7,043 nucleotides of DNA from contig CAKORZ010000068.1 in NCBI GenBank assembly GCA_934101685.1, positions 1 to 7,043 of the forward strand. The letters run 5' to 3'. Made by a program: the position numbers and the translations under genes. Below the pieces are notes generated by a model. That model made no database searches. It was given only the letters and a program-made list of their open reading frames with translations, and was not told the DNA's origin. This document shows, in pieces, positions 5,522 through 7,043 of this stretch. This stretch comes from an uncultured Bacilli bacterium. Its GTDB lineage: Bacteria > Bacillota_I > Bacilli_A > RFN20 > DUOF01. Every line of letters begins with the position of its first letter. The first letter of the stretch is position 1.

Positions 5522-7043
5522 TAATAAGAATTATGATAAAAGAACTTCTAATTTTGAGAAAAAGCCAGTTAATAAAGTTAATGAAGGGGAAAAAGTAATT
5601 GTTTTTAAAGGCAGTAAAAGCGTTCAAGAAATAGCTAAAGACCTTGGAGTTAGCCCAACTGAAGTTATTAAATTCTTATTTTTGGAAGGTAAAATGGTTA
5701 CTATAAATTCTGATTTAGATGTTTCTTTAGCAGAATTAGTTTGTATGAATTATGGTTATGATTTAAAAGTTGAAAAAGATGTTAGTGAAGAAAATTTTGA
5801 AGATTTAGAGATAGTAGATGATCCTGCTAATTTAGTAGAGAGACCACCTATTGTTACTATCATGGGACATGTTGACCATGGTAAAACAACTTTACTAGAT
5901 GCTATTAGAAAAACAAAAGTAGTTGAAGGTGAAGTTGGTGGTATTACTCAAAGTATTGGTGCTTATCAAGTAGAAATAAAAGGTAAGAAAATTACTTTCC
6001 TTGATACTCCAGGACATGAAGCTTTTGCTGCAATGAGAGCTAGAGGTGCTCAAATAACTGATATCGTTATTATAGTTGTAGCTGCAGATGATGGTGTAAT
6101 GCCTCAAACTAAAGAAGCAATAGACCACGCTACTGCTGCAGGTGTTCCTATTTTAGTAGCAGTTAATAAGATGGATAAACCTGGAATTAATCTTGATAGA
6201 TTATATAGTGAATTAAGTGAAATAGGTATTATTAGTGAAGAATGGGGAGGAAACAATATCTTCTGTAAAGTTAGTGCTAAAACAGGACAAGGTATTGAAG
6301 ACTTACTTGAATCATTACTAGTAATAGCAGAGTTAGAAGAATATAAAGCTAATCCATCTCGTTATGCATATGGTACAGTAATTGAAGCTAAACTTGAAAA
6401 AGGTAGAGGAACTGTAGCAACACTATTAGTACAAAATGGAACATTGAAACATGGTGACTGTATTGTTGCTGGAACTATGTTTGGTAAGATTAGACAAATG
6501 CGTAATGATTCTGGAAAAATTATTAAAGAAGCTGGACCTAGTACTCCAGTTGAAATAACAGGACTTAGTGAAGTTCCTAATGCTGGAGATAAGTTCATGG
6601 CTTTCAAAGATGAAAAGAAAGCACGTGAAGTTGCAGAAAAGAGATTAACAGAAAAAACATTATCTGATAGAAGAGGTAATACTAGTGTTACTCTTGAAGA
6701 TTTGTACAACCAAATTAAAGGTGGAGATGTACAAACAATTAATATAATAATTAAAGCAGATAGTGAAGGATCTAGTGAAGCAGTTAAACAATCATTATTA
6801 AAATTAAGTAATGATGAAGTTAAAATAAATGTTATAAGAGCACAATCTGGTGCTATTACTGAATCAGATGTATTACTTGCAAGTGCATCTAAAGCAATTA
6901 TTTATGGATTTAATGTTAGACCTGATGCTGTTGTTAGAAAGAAAGCTGAAGAAGAAAAAGTTGATATTAGATTACATCGTATTATTTATGCTTTAGTAGA
7001 AGAAATAGAAGCTGCTATGAAGGGTATGCTAAAACCTACATAT
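5508..7043 (+). CDS. infB: Translation initiation factor IF-2, 3' end cut by window
   Basis: 512 codons are open to the window end. IF-2 is the GTPase that brings initiator tRNA to the 30S subunit and promotes subunit joining. After a short basic, Asn/Lys-rich start there is one IF2_N-type domain (about 28-90, FKGSKSVQEIAKDLGVSPTE), then the G domain: G1 GHVDHGKT (120-127), G3 DTPGH (166-170), G4 NKMD (220-223), G5 SAK (256-258). Domains II and III follow; the last domain (C2, initiator tRNA binding), roughly 100 residues or more, is beyond the edge. Only about 118 residues precede the G domain, against over 200 in Bacillus. The start is uncertain: in-frame ATG 5496, GTG 5499 and TTG 5508 all exist. 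TTG is preferred because it gives MKKNNNKN and a properly spaced GGTGATC; ATG 5496 touches its SD. It overlaps the ylxQ end by 14 bases. Confidence 0.96.
   Translation, partial: MKKNNNKNYDKRTSNFEKKPVNKVNEGEKVIVFKGSKSVQEIAKDLGVSPTEVIKFLFLEGKMVTINSDLDVSLAELVCMNYGYDLKVEKDVSEENFEDLEIVDDPANLVERPPIVTIMGHVDHGKTTLLDAIRKTKVVEGEVGGITQSIGAYQVEIKGKKITFLDTPGHEAFAAMRARGAQITDIVIIVVAADDGVMPQTKEAIDHATAAGVPILVAVNKMDKPGINLDRLYSELSEIGIISEEWGGNNIFCKVSAKTGQGIEDLLESLLVIAELEEYKANPSRYAYGTVIEAKLEKGRGTVATLLVQNGTLKHGDCIVAGTMFGKIRQMRNDSGKIIKEAGPSTPVEITGLSEVPNAGDKFMAFKDEKKAREVAEKRLTEKTLSDRRGNTSVTLEDLYNQIKGGDVQTINIIIKADSEGSSEAVKQSLLKLSNDEVKINVIRAQSGAITESDVLLASASKAIIYGFNVRPDAVVRKKAEEEKVDIRLHRIIYALVEEIEAAMKGMLKPTY

Noticed and set aside
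6362..6709. 115-codon minus-strand open frame inside infB
   Set aside because: Antisense to conserved IF-2 domains; no SD or family likeness. The same holds for the minus-strand frames at 603-812, 3342-3668, 5082-5333 and 5895-6128.
1..7043. CRISPR array, tRNA/rRNA gene, insertion sequence or riboswitch
   Set aside because: No spaced direct repeats, cloverleaf, transposase or long inverted repeats were seen. The only non-coding gap over 25 bases is 2805-2914, fully explained by terminator, promoter and leader hairpin.

Overview
The window is a very AT-rich, gene-dense stretch of what looks like a low-GC Firmicutes/Bacilli-type chromosome. Shine-Dalgarno sequences match the standard anti-SD, the rimP-nusA-ylxR-ylxQ-infB order is canonical for Firmicutes, and the IF2 N-terminus is short. 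I suspect an uncultured gut Bacilli or Mollicutes-related lineage (RF39-like), but that placement is inference. Every visible Trp codon is TGG and no gene has an internal TGA, so the standard bacterial code fits better than the Mycoplasma code. All genes are on the + strand.

Left block (1-2804): the 3' part of a Fic-family protein with a C-terminal winged helix (cut by the window edge), then rbgA (50S assembly GTPase), then rnhB (RNase HII) overlapping the end of rbgA, then a class-I glutamine-amidotransferase-like (C26) gene. The C26 gene is broken by a frameshift about 90 bases after its start. The block appears to be co-transcribed and ends at an intrinsic terminator at about 2808-2831.

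Junction (2805-2914): this 110-base gap holds the terminator, a good sigma-A type promoter (TTGATA, 17 bases, TAAGAT with an extended TG), and a leader hairpin with a GNRA loop and an interrupted U-tract. The hairpin sits where a NusA-dependent attenuator would be expected.

Right block (2915-7043): rimP, nusA, ylxR (rnpM), ylxQ and infB, tightly packed with overlapping or nearly overlapping ends. Together they cover 30S maturation, transcription elongation/termination, RNA-binding accessory factors and translation initiation. infB runs off the right edge. NusA carries an unusual C-terminal tail of about 150 residues, Lys/Glu-rich and ending in an Asp/Tyr-rich stretch.

I looked for a novel system and did not find one. 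The content is mostly housekeeping. The points most worth following are the leader attenuator, the NusA tail, the frameshifted amidotransferase and the repeat linker in the Fic protein.
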